A stretch of DNA of 5,517 nt, from positions 1 through 5,517 of the forward strand of contig JAPKMV010000278.1 of NCBI GenBank assembly GCA_026645635.1, read 5' to 3'. The notes under the pieces were generated by a model. That model had not been told where the DNA came from and did no database searches. It worked only from the letters and a program-made list of their open reading frames with translations. Positions 1 to 5,517 of this stretch are shown piece by piece; the stretch's first letter is position 1; each line of letters starts with the position of its first letter. This DNA comes from Caldilineaceae bacterium (GTDB taxonomy: Bacteria; Chloroflexota; Anaerolineae; Caldilineales; Caldilineaceae). The translations under genes were made by a program, and so were the position numbers.

Positions 1-2270
1 GGATCGCTTGCGCCGCCGCTGCCCTCAACATGGTCCGTATCGAAGTAGAGGGCATAGCGAATCGCATCATCTGCGCCTGCGCCTGTGGTAAACGCAACAA
101 CCCAGTGTTGATTGGGATTTCGCAACTGGCGGTCAGCCACGACGTACAGGTCGTGAAGGGCGAAAGCATTGTCTGGCCCACTTGGGCTGCTTGCGACACG
201 GGTGCGACCAATAGGGTCGGTGACCAACTGCTCTGGCGGTGAGAAGTCGTAGACGTTGCCAATGGATAGCTCAACCGAGAGATGGAAGCGCCGGGCCGCG
301 CTCCAGTCGCTGACCGGGGTGTTGTTGGCGTCTTCGCCCCGAACACGCCACCAGTAGACGCCAAAGGGCATAGCCGTTCGCCGGCCCTGCCAGGGGACAT
401 AATTGACGGAGAGCGCCGCGGCTTCATCGACGATGGACGTAAACGCTGCATCCCGCGCCACCTGGACGCGATAGTGGGTTGTGCCTGTGATGGGCAGCCA
501 GCCGAGTACAGGCGGCTGTGCCACTGCTTCAAATCCGTCATCGGGATAGATGGGAACGGCGGTGGTTGTCACCGGCAGTTGTGACACAGCAGGATTGTAG
601 TGGGTTGTCCACTTGATTTTGCTGCCTACCTCAAAGCCGTTGCGCAAGGCAGTCACCTGCCAGTAGTAGAGCGTGCCCTCCTGAAGTTCAGCAAAAGGAT
701 GATCTTGGGTCGGCGCGGCAGCGATTCCAGCCGTGTCGATGATAAAATTGGGTGACAGCATGTCAGGGTCATTGTCCACCTCCAGCCGGTAATAGTCGAC
801 CGGCGTAACGGCAGAGCCCGTGATTGGAGCAATCACATCGTGTGCGGTGTCCCACATGAAGAGCGGCCAGGCAAACGAACGATCGCCGTGGGTGGGCATG
901 TTTGCTGCGTCAGGGCGGTAATAGGGCAGCGGATAGACCAGATTCGGCGTGGTGGCCCGTGCATCGCCCAAGACGCCAGTCGGGTCAGAGAACTGAAACG
1001 ACCAGGTCTCACTCCACGGGGTGACATTGCCCTGGGCGTCGATAGCAAGCACTCGCCAGTAATATGCGGCATCGGCTATGGCTGACGTCCACTGCGGTTG
1101 AATGTAGTTGGTGACATTGTAGAGCGTCGTATCGACAATTTTGGGGTTGAACGCGTTGTTGGCCGCAATCTGAATTTGATATCGTTCTGCGCCGGGCACC
1201 GGCGCCCAGGAGAAGAATGGATAGGCGAGATGCAGGCTGTTGTTGGCTGGTGAGAGCAGTTGAGGCTGAAAGATCCACCGGGTGCGAAACCGTCTTGTGG
1301 TGCTCCACGGCGACGCCGCACCACGCTGATCCACCGCCTGCACCCGCCAGAAGTAGTCCCGGTCGTTGATCAGCGCCGCTACCGGCGTGTAATCAGTGTT
1401 GCGCGTGACGATCTGCTCGTAGACCACGAAATTATCCTGTGTGCTGATCTGCAGCCGATACTCCTTCGCAGACTCAACGGCAGTCCACGAGAAACGTGGT
1501 GCAAAGGGCAACTCTGCCCGGTCAGCAGGGTTGATTAGTCCTGGCGGTGTGCTCCAATTGAAGATGAACGACCAGACTTCGCTGGCTGCGCCAGCGTGAC
1601 CCTTGTTATCAATCGGCGTCACGCGCCAATAGTAGAGATTGCCATCCAGCCGCTGTAGTGGGGTGTGGTGTGGTGCGACGGTCACCGCGCTGTAGACCAC
1701 GTTTGCCATGTCGTAATCGCGCGCGATCTGAAAATTGTAGGTGGCGGCGCCTGGCACAGACGTCCAGGAGAAGTCAGCGTGCGCAAAGGCAGCGCGCTCT
1801 TCACCATCTCCTGGCGAGTTCAATTCCGGACGCAGCACCCCCCCGGCGCTCCAGTCGACCTCGAAACTCCACACCTCGGAATACGGACCCCAGACGGCGC
1901 CGGCCGCCGCCCGCACCCGCCAGTAGAAGATGCCATTGCCCAGGGCGAGGAGCGGCGCATAGCTGCTGTTTTCCGTTTCGATGCTCACGACAGTGCTGGC
2001 AAAGCCATCGGCAACGCTGATCTGCACCTGATACTTGGTGGCGCCACTCACCGGGTTCCAGGCCAGCGTCGGCACGCCCAGCGGTGGATGGCTGGCACCG
2101 GTCGTGAGCGCCGTGTTGGTGGGTGCAATCAGCAGCGGCGCATCTGGCGTCGCCGCGGCGCCTGCCGCTGCCCGATCCTGGGCGCGCACGGCAGAACTCG
2201 CAACAAGCAACACGCTCAGACAGACCAGGGCCACGGCCAGGAGGAAACGGGGAATAGGGAGTGGCGACAT
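1..2270 (-). CDS. secreted multi-repeat fibronectin-III-like surface protein (C-terminus beyond left edge)
   Basis: I translated this frame codon by codon from the ATG at 2270-2268 to the left edge: 756 codons, no stop, so the gene is 3'-partial. Residues 1-30 form a Sec signal peptide (Arg8, a hydrophobic run at 9-24, then AVRA before Gln31). Residues 66-666 hold six divergent repeats of about 90-115 residues. Their shared pattern is FSW near the start, then Y-x-V/L-Q-I/V, then YYWRV and WS..F near the end, as in bacterial fibronectin-III-like beta-sandwiches. From about residue 670 a new domain begins, with an acidic [11 protein letters not shown] stretch near residues 741-751 that could bind calcium; a DOMON/CBM9-like fold is only a guess. 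No enzyme motif is visible, so a cell-surface or extracellular binding/scaffold role is inferred. The start is firm: an in-frame TAG lies four codons upstream and AGGAG sits 9 bases before the ATG. The gene diverges from the ATPase gene. Confidence 0.88.
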   Translation of the reverse strand, partial: MSPLPIPRFLLAVALVCLSVLLVASSAVRAQDRAAAGAAATPDAPLLIAPTNTALTTGASHPPLGVPTLAWNPVSGATKYQVQISVADGFASTVVSIETENSSYAPLLALGNGIFYWRVRAAAGAVWGPYSEVWSFEVDWSAGGVLRPELNSPGDGEERAAFAHADFSWTSVPGAATYNFQIARDYDMANVVYSAVTVAPHHTPLQRLDGNLYYWRVTPIDNKGHAGAASEVWSFIFNWSTPPGLINPADRAELPFAPRFSWTAVESAKEYRLQISTQDNFVVYEQIVTRNTDYTPVAALINDRDYFWRVQAVDQRGAASPWSTTRRFRTRWIFQPQLLSPANNSLHLAYPFFSWAPVPGAERYQIQIAANNAFNPKIVDTTLYNVTNYIQPQWTSAIADAAYYWRVLAIDAQGNVTPWSETWSFQFSDPTGVLGDARATTPNLVYPLPYYRPDAANMPTHGDRSFAWPLFMWDTAHDVIAPITGSAVTPVDYYRLEVDNDPDMLSPNFIIDTAGIAAAPTQDHPFAELQEGTLYYWQVTALRNGFEVGSKIKWTTHYNPAVSQLPVTTTAVPIYPDDGFEAVAQPPVLGWLPITGTTHYRVQVARDAAFTSIVDEAAALSVNYVPWQGRRTAMPFGVYWWRVRGEDANNTPVSDWSAARRFHLSVELSIGNVYDFSPPEQLVTDPIGRTRVASSPSGPDNAFALHDLYVVADRQLRNPNQHWVVAFTTGAGADDAIRYALYFDTDHVEGSGGASD
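273..2075 (-). repeat. six tandem fibronectin-III-like protein repeats
   Basis: Approximate residue ranges: repeat 1, 66-140; repeat 2, 145-239; repeat 3, 244-334; repeat 4, 338-430; repeat 5, 443-556; repeat 6, 572-666. Each has an early Trp (LAWNPV, FSWTSV, FSWTAV, FSWAPV, LFMWDT, LGWLPI) and a late tyrosine/tryptophan strand (FYWRV, YYWRV, YFWRV, YYWRV, YYWQV, YWWRV). Repeats 1-4 and 6 end in W-S/W-S-F-like strands. The similarity is at protein level: the repeats are clearly divergent, which suggests old duplication. Repeat 5 is the longest and most diverged, with extra sequence between its first strands. Confidence 0.75.
2181..2270 (-). other. Sec signal peptide of the secreted repeat protein
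   Basis: Residues 1-30: a short N-region with one Arg (position 8), a hydrophobic core of about 16 residues (Phe9 to Ala24), then a polar segment ending in A-V-R-A, which fits the A-x-A rule for signal peptidase I, followed by Gln-Asp. Cys17 lies inside the hydrophobic core and the residues before it (A-L-V) do not make a lipobox, so a lipoprotein is unlikely. The cleavage site is inferred from the pattern. Confidence 0.8.
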
Positions 2271-2279
2271 CGTTTTGTA

Positions 2280-2284
2280 CTCCT
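2280..2284 (-). promoter_or_regulatory. ribosome binding site of the secreted repeat protein
   Basis: Reading leftward, AGGAG is followed by 9 bases and the ATG. Together with the in-frame TAG just upstream it fixes the start of the gene. Confidence 0.8.
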
Positions 2285-2338
2285 ATGGACAGTCCACCCA
2301 AGTTCGACGGGCAATTGCCGGAGCACCACGGTGGGCGG

Positions 2339-2351
2339 CTGGAATTTCCAG
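2339..2351. promoter_or_regulatory. 13-bp palindrome in the leader of the secreted-protein gene
   Basis: CTGGAA-T-TTCCAG is a perfect inverted repeat with 6-base arms and a one-base centre. It lies about 12 bases downstream of the predicted leftward transcription start. It could be an operator; with a one-base loop the full stem could not form in RNA. Function unknown. Confidence 0.3.
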
Positions 2352-2369
2352 TAATGGCGCATCATTTCA

Positions 2370-2398
2370 AGTATAGGTGGAGCGATCCGTTCTGTCAT
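2370..2398 (-). promoter_or_regulatory. sigma70-type promoter for the secreted repeat protein
   Basis: On the minus strand, ATGACA (2398-2393) is followed by a 17-base spacer and TATACT (2375-2370): 5 of 6 matches to the -35 consensus and 5 of 6 to the -10, at ideal spacing. The predicted start is near 2363, giving a leader of about 93 bases before the ATG at 2270. It is seen by eye and not experimentally supported. Confidence 0.6.
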
Positions 2399-2464
2399 CG
2401 GACAAATAGCCCATTCTTGGCGCGCGTGGGCGGCCGAACTGCGCAGCGGTGCAAACCACCCAAG

Positions 2465-2493
2465 TTGACCTACGCAACACTATCGGCTAATAT
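2465..2493 (+). promoter_or_regulatory. sigma70-type promoter for the AAA_14/DUF4143 ATPase
   Basis: TTGACC (2465-2470), a spacer of exactly 17 bases, then TAATAT (2488-2493): 5 of 6 matches at -35 and 5 of 6 at -10. The predicted start is near 2500, about 31 bases before the ATG at 2532, so the leader is short. This is one of the best promoter matches in the window. Confidence 0.65.
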
Positions 2494-2506
2494 GCAGTTG
2501 CACTGC
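2494..2506. promoter_or_regulatory. candidate operator over the ATPase transcription start
   Basis: GCAGT-TGC-ACTGC is a perfect inverted repeat (5-base arms, 3-base centre). It begins immediately after the -10 box and spans the predicted +1. That position is classical for a repressor site that blocks transcription initiation. The palindrome is seen directly; the regulatory role is inferred and no regulator is encoded in the window. Confidence 0.35.
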
Positions 2507-2519
2507 GGATTTGCCCAAT

Positions 2520-2526
2520 AGAAGGA
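2520..2526 (+). promoter_or_regulatory. ribosome binding site of the ATPase
   Basis: AGAAGGA lies 5 bases before the ATG at 2532. An in-frame TTG at 2511 would add seven residues, but it has no Shine-Dalgarno sequence and lies only about 11 bases after the predicted transcript start, so the ATG is preferred. Confidence 0.65.
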
Positions 2527-2531
2527 CGCTT

Positions 2532-3758
2532 ATGTATCTTCCACGCACGCTCGAGCCATACATTCGCCAGGCCAGCCAACAATTTTCAGTGGTCTGGTTG
2601 ACCGGCGCCAGACAGGTCGGCAAGACGACGCTGTTCAAACACATCAGCGCAGATCACCGCAGGTTTGTCACCTTGGACGACCCGCTGGTGCTGAATCTAG
2701 CCAAGACCGATCCGGCGCTCTTTCTGCAACGCTTTCCCCCACCCGTGTTGATCGACGAAGTGCAGTACGCAGCGGCAGAACTGTTCCCCTACATCAAAAT
2801 GGCGGTGGATCGCGACCTTGAATCAGGAATGTTCTGGCTCACCGGCTCGCAGCAGTTTCACCTCATGCAGGGAGTCGCCGAATCGTTGGCTGGTCGTGTC
2901 GCGGTATTGCAGCTTTTGGGGTTATCTCGGCGTGAACTGCTTGGGGAGGGGGTCAGGGTGCAGCCGTTTTTGCCCGGCGCCGCCCCTGTCGAACGCAGCA
3001 TGAAGGCCGAAAGCCAATTTACCTTGCCAGCGCTCTATCGGTTGATCTGGCGCGGGACGTTGCCGGCGATTGCTATCAACGACGCCATCGACCGCGATCT
3101 GTTCTACAGTTCCTACACCCAGACCTATCTGCAGCGTGATGTGCGCGATCTGGCTCGCGTGGGCGATGAGATGGCGTTCCTGCGCTTTTTGCGCACGACC
3201 GCCGCCCGCACCGGCCAGATTCTGAACCTGGCTGATATGGCGCGCGACGCCGACGTGGCGCCCAATACGGCCAAACATTGGCTGTCCATTTTACAGACGG
3301 CTGGGGTGGTCTATCTGCTGGCGCCGTATCACGCCAACATCAGCAAGCGCCTCGTCAAGACCCCGAAACTCTACTTCCTGGAGACCGGTCTTGCGGCATA
3401 CCTGACCGGTTGGAGCAGCCCGGAGACGCTGGAGGCAGGCGCCATGTCAGGTGCGCTGCTGGAAACCTGGGTCGTGGCGGAACTGCTCAAGGGCTACTGG
3501 CACAGCGGACGGCAGCCTGAGCTTTACTACTATCGTGACAAAGACCAACGCGAAATTGACCTGTTGATCCTGCAAGACGGGGTTGTCTATCCGTTGGAGA
3601 TTAAAAAGACGGCGTCACCGCGCCCGGAAGATGTGCGCCACTTCCAGACGCTGGAGCGGTTAGGGCTGCCTATCGGCCCTGGCGGGTTAATCTGCCTGGC
3701 GCAGCAGTCGTTGCCGCTGACAGCCACCGTTCGCTCCATCCCGGTCGGGGAGATCTGA
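2532..3758 (+). CDS. AAA_14 / DUF4143 family ATP-binding protein
   Basis: A complete 408-residue protein, a normal length for this family. The N-terminal AAA_14 domain has a Walker A P-loop (GARQVGKTT, residues 25-33), Walker B with the acidic pair (PVLIDEVQ, 71-78), a sensor-like LTGSQQF (103-109) and an ESLAGR arginine motif (117-122). The family hallmark YTQTYLQRDVRDL is at 195-207. DUF4143 follows: a winged-helix-like segment (about 216-262), KLYFLETGLAAYL (279-291), then E-I-D (341-343) and LEIKK (355-359), which together resemble the PD-(D/E)XK nuclease core. The family is widespread and patchy in bacteria and archaea with no settled role; ATP binding is well supported, nuclease activity is only a possibility. 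It has its own promoter, stands alone, and converges on the patatin gene. The ATG start fits the family's usual M-Y-x-x-R opening. Confidence 0.93.
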   Translation: MYLPRTLEPYIRQASQQFSVVWLTGARQVGKTTLFKHISADHRRFVTLDDPLVLNLAKTDPALFLQRFPPPVLIDEVQYAAAELFPYIKMAVDRDLESGMFWLTGSQQFHLMQGVAESLAGRVAVLQLLGLSRRELLGEGVRVQPFLPGAAPVERSMKAESQFTLPALYRLIWRGTLPAIAINDAIDRDLFYSSYTQTYLQRDVRDLARVGDEMAFLRFLRTTAARTGQILNLADMARDADVAPNTAKHWLSILQTAGVVYLLAPYHANISKRLVKTPKLYFLETGLAAYLTGWSSPETLEAGAMSGALLETWVVAELLKGYWHSGRQPELYYYRDKDQREIDLLILQDGVVYPLEIKKTASPRPEDVRHFQTLERLGLPIGPGGLICLAQQSLPLTATVRSIPVGEI

Positions 3759-3763
3759 ACTGT

Positions 3764-3841
3764 AGAGCACGGATCAGGAGGACAAGCGGATCGGATGTGC
3801 CGTCAAGTGGCCAATCCGTTTATTCTCCTGATCCGTGCTCT
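3764..3841. terminator. long hairpin between convergent genes, probable bidirectional terminator
   Basis: The outer arms AGAGCACGGATCAGGAG (3764-3780) and its exact reverse complement (3825-3841) make a perfect 17-bp stem. The stem continues inward for 14 more positions (3781-3794 with 3811-3824) with ten Watson-Crick pairs, two G-U pairs and two C-A mismatches, closing on a 16-base loop. The wobble and mismatch counts are the same for RNA from either strand. It begins 5 bases after the ATPase stop and ends 27 bases beyond the patatin stop, so it could end both transcripts. There is no real U-tract on either side (only a few T on the plus strand), so it is not a textbook intrinsic terminator. 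A dispersed palindromic repeat is the main alternative. Confidence 0.6.
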
Positions 3842-3868
3842 TTGGGTTGACAATCTCGCTGCCTATTC

Positions 3869-5062
3869 CTACTCCCCCAGAATCCGCGCCGCCACCTCAT
3901 CCGCCTGGCGCGTGAAGGCCAGCGGCTCCGGTGCGGTCAGCGCCATCGGCGGGGCCAGTTCCACGACGTCCAGGTAGTCGCACATCGTCTGCTCACCGGC
4001 CGCCACCAGAATGTCGCGCCGTGCGTCACTCAAGTCAAATTCGGTGACGCCGTAGCCTTTGGCCGGCAGCCGCACCACGAAGCGCTCGTAGGCTTCGATC
4101 ACCGCTTTGTCGCGCGCCGACAGCATCGTGTTGATCACGGCGTTGATGCGGCGGAAGGTGGCGAGCTGTGCCAGTCCGCCAGACTGGCCCGCCGGCGGCG
4201 CGGACGCACCCGGCACGGCGCGCGCATCGTCGATCAGCAGCCCGATCAGGTGATTGTGCTGCTTCGGCCCCATCACCGCCGTCCACATCGCCGCGTCGGT
4301 GATAAAGAGTTCGATGGGAAAATTCGCGAGTACGCCGCCATCGACCACCGCATGGCCGATAATCTCCTTGCCGCGATAGCTGCCCCACTCCTGGCGCCAG
4401 AGCACCTCCTGCCAGAGAAAAGGAATGCCCATCGACATGCGCACCGCCCAGACTACAGGACAGTCGGGCGCCGTGCGGTGGTTGAGCACCAGCAAGCGGC
4501 CATCGGTCACATCCGTGGCCAGCAGCGTCAAATCCACCTGGGTCACTGCATAGAGTTCGGCCAGCGTGGCGCGGCTGAAGCGCCGCGGCTGCCCGCGCAA
4601 GCTGCCTGCATCCAGCATCCGTTCCATCCACGCCACGATTTCGTCGGCAGCGAACCAGCCGCCCAGTTCCACCAGCGAGAAAACATGGCGGAAGATCGGC
4701 GCCTGGAGCAGCGTATCCACCACCCAACCGTCGAAATTCTCCTCCACACGGTCGGGCACAATAGGCAGATCTGCATTGCGCAGCCAAGCACGCAGGCTGC
4801 TGCGGTCAAGCGTGGCGCTGTCGAAGCGCTGTGGCTGCTCCAGAAAGCGGGCAAAGACCGGCTGACCGTCGACACGCTCCGTCAGTGCTGCAAACATCTC
4901 GTCGGCGTCATAGCCCACGGCCAGCGCCGTCGCCGTGATCGCGCCGGCGGAGGCGCCCATGATGCGCCCCGGTGTGTGCCCGCGCCGGGCAAATTCGCGC
5001 AGCGCACCCACAAAGACGATGCCGCGGATGCCGCCGCCCTCAAAGACAAGGTCGAATTGCAT
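3869..5062 (-). CDS. patatin-like phospholipase family protein
   Basis: A complete 397-residue acyl hydrolase of the patatin family, expected to cleave acyl esters of phospholipids or related lipids with a Ser-Asp dyad. Visible motifs are the oxyanion-hole glycines GGGIRG (9-14), the nucleophile elbow GASAG (36-40, Ser38) and DGG (241-243, Asp241). A conserved block VRMSMGIPFLW (207-217) precedes the Asp, as in other patatins. All catalytic elements are present, so the enzyme should be active. No signal peptide or membrane helix is seen, so it is probably cytosolic or peripherally membrane-bound. The C-terminal 150 residues or so are not recognised beyond the family. It is the second gene of an operon: the DUF192 stop codon ends 4 bases before this ATG, and only a weak AGAAAG precedes it, suggesting translational coupling. 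Substrate is unknown; patatins serve in lipid turnover, virulence and defence. Confidence 0.92.
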   Translation of the reverse strand: MQFDLVFEGGGIRGIVFVGALREFARRGHTPGRIMGASAGAITATALAVGYDADEMFAALTERVDGQPVFARFLEQPQRFDSATLDRSSLRAWLRNADLPIVPDRVEENFDGWVVDTLLQAPIFRHVFSLVELGGWFAADEIVAWMERMLDAGSLRGQPRRFSRATLAELYAVTQVDLTLLATDVTDGRLLVLNHRTAPDCPVVWAVRMSMGIPFLWQEVLWRQEWGSYRGKEIIGHAVVDGGVLANFPIELFITDAAMWTAVMGPKQHNHLIGLLIDDARAVPGASAPPAGQSGGLAQLATFRRINAVINTMLSARDKAVIEAYERFVVRLPAKGYGVTEFDLSDARRDILVAAGEQTMCDYLDVVELAPPMALTAPEPLAFTRQADEVAARILGE

Positions 5063-5066
5063 GGTG

Positions 5067-5423
5067 TTATCTTTCTACTCGCAACTGATCCCCCACCTGT
5101 GTGCCCGATGCGTCGATCATCCCCACCGGCCCCTCGACCACATACGCGCCGTTGCGGTAGATCTTGCCGATGGCCCACGGTTTCATCGCCCGATCCAGGG
5201 CAATGACCCGGTCGTTCTTGTCAAGATAGACTACGTCGATGGGGATCGACATAAACATGCAATGCACTCCATTGCAGGGCCGGATCAAGATGCCCGCGCC
5301 AGCGGGCAATTCCTTCACGCCGATCAACCCGCGCAGCCGCGTGAAGAAGTTGTCGGCCATCCGCCCCGTCGCCAACAGCGTTGTGCCGCGCGTTGTATTC
5401 ACTACTGTGATCGACTTCGTCAT
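5067..5423 (-). CDS. DUF192 (UPF0127) family protein
   Basis: A 118-residue protein that covers the whole DUF192 domain. Family signatures are RLRGLIG (29-35), LPAGAGILIRPC (39-50), VHCMFMSIPIDVVYLD (53-68), a KPW motif (81-83) and a closing VGDQL (110-114). DUF192 proteins are small beta-rich proteins of unknown biochemical function, and none is assigned here. Most members I recall have Thr after the VH pair; here it is Cys55, which with His54 and Cys50 makes a small Cys/His cluster. I see no signal peptide in the chosen form. The start is the ATG at 5423, with GGGAG 8 bases upstream. An in-frame ATG at 5438 and a TTG at 5471 would lengthen the protein by 5 or 16 non-conserved residues and lack an equally good ribosome site. 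It is the first gene of an operon with the patatin gene. Confidence 0.9.
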   Translation of the reverse strand: MTKSITVVNTTRGTTLLATGRMADNFFTRLRGLIGVKELPAGAGILIRPCNGVHCMFMSIPIDVVYLDKNDRVIALDRAMKPWAIGKIYRNGAYVVEGPVGMIDASGTQVGDQLRVER

Positions 5424-5431
5424 TGTCAAGT

Positions 5432-5436
5432 CTCCC
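5432..5436 (-). promoter_or_regulatory. ribosome binding site of the DUF192 gene
   Basis: On the minus strand GGGAG lies 8 bases before the ATG at 5423. It decides the start against the upstream ATG at 5438, whose own codon overlaps this site. Confidence 0.7.
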
Positions 5437-5456
5437 ATAGAAACCGTTTGAAAAGG

Positions 5457-5494
5457 GCGTTTTGAACGCAAAGGCGCAGAAGTGTTTAGAACAC
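5457..5494. promoter_or_regulatory. pair of 13-bp palindromes upstream of the DUF192-patatin operon
   Basis: GCGTT-TTG-AACGC (5457-5469) and GTGTT-TAG-AACAC (5482-5494) are both perfect inverted repeats with 5-base arms and 3-base centres, sharing the form GYGTT-N3-AACRC. Their centres are 25 bp apart. They lie 34-71 bases upstream of the chosen DUF192 start, where a promoter would be expected, although I found no convincing -35/-10 pair in the 94 bases available (5424-5517). Two matching operator sites are a reasonable reading; chance is possible for arms this short. Confidence 0.3.
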
Positions 5495-5517
5495 GATAGC
5501 CACGAAATGTGCGAAAG

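Noticed and set aside
1665..2354. A 229-codon plus-strand open frame opposite the secreted repeat protein
   Set aside because: It lies antisense to a continuous frame with a signal peptide, recognisable repeats, promoter and ribosome site. Its translation is low-complexity Arg/His/Gly-rich and matches no family I know.
2511..2531. TTG start adding seven residues to the ATPase
   Set aside because: It has no Shine-Dalgarno sequence, sits nearly at the predicted transcript start, and the family normally begins at the M-Y-x-x-R segment encoded from the ATG at 2532.
3756..3855. The hairpin as an integron attC recombination site
   Set aside because: An attC needs RYYYAAC and GTTRRRY core sites at its ends. 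The flanking bases TCTGAAC and GTTGACA do not fit, there is no integrase, and the neighbouring genes are convergent rather than a cassette series.
3847..3876. TTGACA after the hairpin as a plus-strand promoter
   Set aside because: The -35 hexamer is perfect but the hexamer 17 bases downstream (TACTCC) is a poor -10, and it would only transcribe antisense into the patatin gene.
3795..3977. A 60-codon plus-strand open frame starting in the hairpin loop
   Set aside because: It begins inside the loop of the palindrome, has no ribosome site and runs antisense into the patatin 3' end.
3869..5062. The patatin as the effector of a CBASS-type anti-phage system
   Set aside because: Patatin effectors of that system are encoded beside a CD-NTase. 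None is present here, and the partner gene is DUF192, so a defence role cannot be supported.
4250..5206. A 318-codon plus-strand open frame opposite the patatin gene
   Set aside because: It is antisense to a complete patatin with all catalytic motifs and spans the patatin-DUF192 junction. Its His/Arg-rich composition is typical of the shadow strand of GC-rich genes.
5424..5471. Longer DUF192 forms starting at ATG 5438 or TTG 5471
   Set aside because: The added residues are not part of the domain, and the best ribosome site (GGGAG) is correctly spaced only for the ATG at 5423.

Overview
The window looks like chromosomal DNA from a GC-rich, free-living bacterium. Chloroflexota (Anaerolineae/Caldilineae-like) is my best guess, from the overall gene style: a secreted protein made of divergent fibronectin-III-like repeats ending in a Caldilinea-style acidic 'FDTDH...GSGG' segment, an AAA_14/DUF4143 ATPase, a DUF192 protein and a patatin. 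This assignment is inference from remembered protein style, not from a marker gene.

Layout, left to right. (1) Bases 1-2270, minus strand: one open frame with no stop, running off the left edge. It encodes at least 756 residues of an exported protein: a Sec signal peptide, six fibronectin-III-like beta-sandwich repeats, then the start of another domain. (2) Bases 2271-2531: a divergent control region. It holds one well-formed sigma70-type promoter facing left and one facing right, a 13-bp palindrome at the predicted start site of the rightward transcript, and an 11-bp direct repeat with one copy on each side. (3) Bases 2532-3758, plus strand: a complete 408-residue AAA_14 ATPase fused to DUF4143, with a winged-helix-like segment and a C-terminal PD-(D/E)XK-like motif. 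(4) Bases 3759-3868: a short gap between convergent genes, dominated by a long hairpin with a perfect 17-bp outer stem. (5) Bases 5423 down to 3869, minus strand: a two-gene operon, a DUF192 protein followed after 4 bases by a patatin-like phospholipase with intact Ser-Asp dyad motifs. (6) Bases 5424-5517: its leader, with two look-alike 13-bp palindromes.

There are three transcription units: leftward secreted protein, rightward ATPase, and leftward DUF192-patatin. Nothing shows that they act in a common pathway. No RNA gene, CRISPR array, insertion sequence or integrase was seen. The most interesting non-coding items are the convergent-gene hairpin, the paired palindromes before the DUF192-patatin operon, and the organised divergent promoter region. 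I did not find a clear novel system; the ATPase and patatin belong to families that recur in mobile or defence contexts, but the expected partner genes are absent here.
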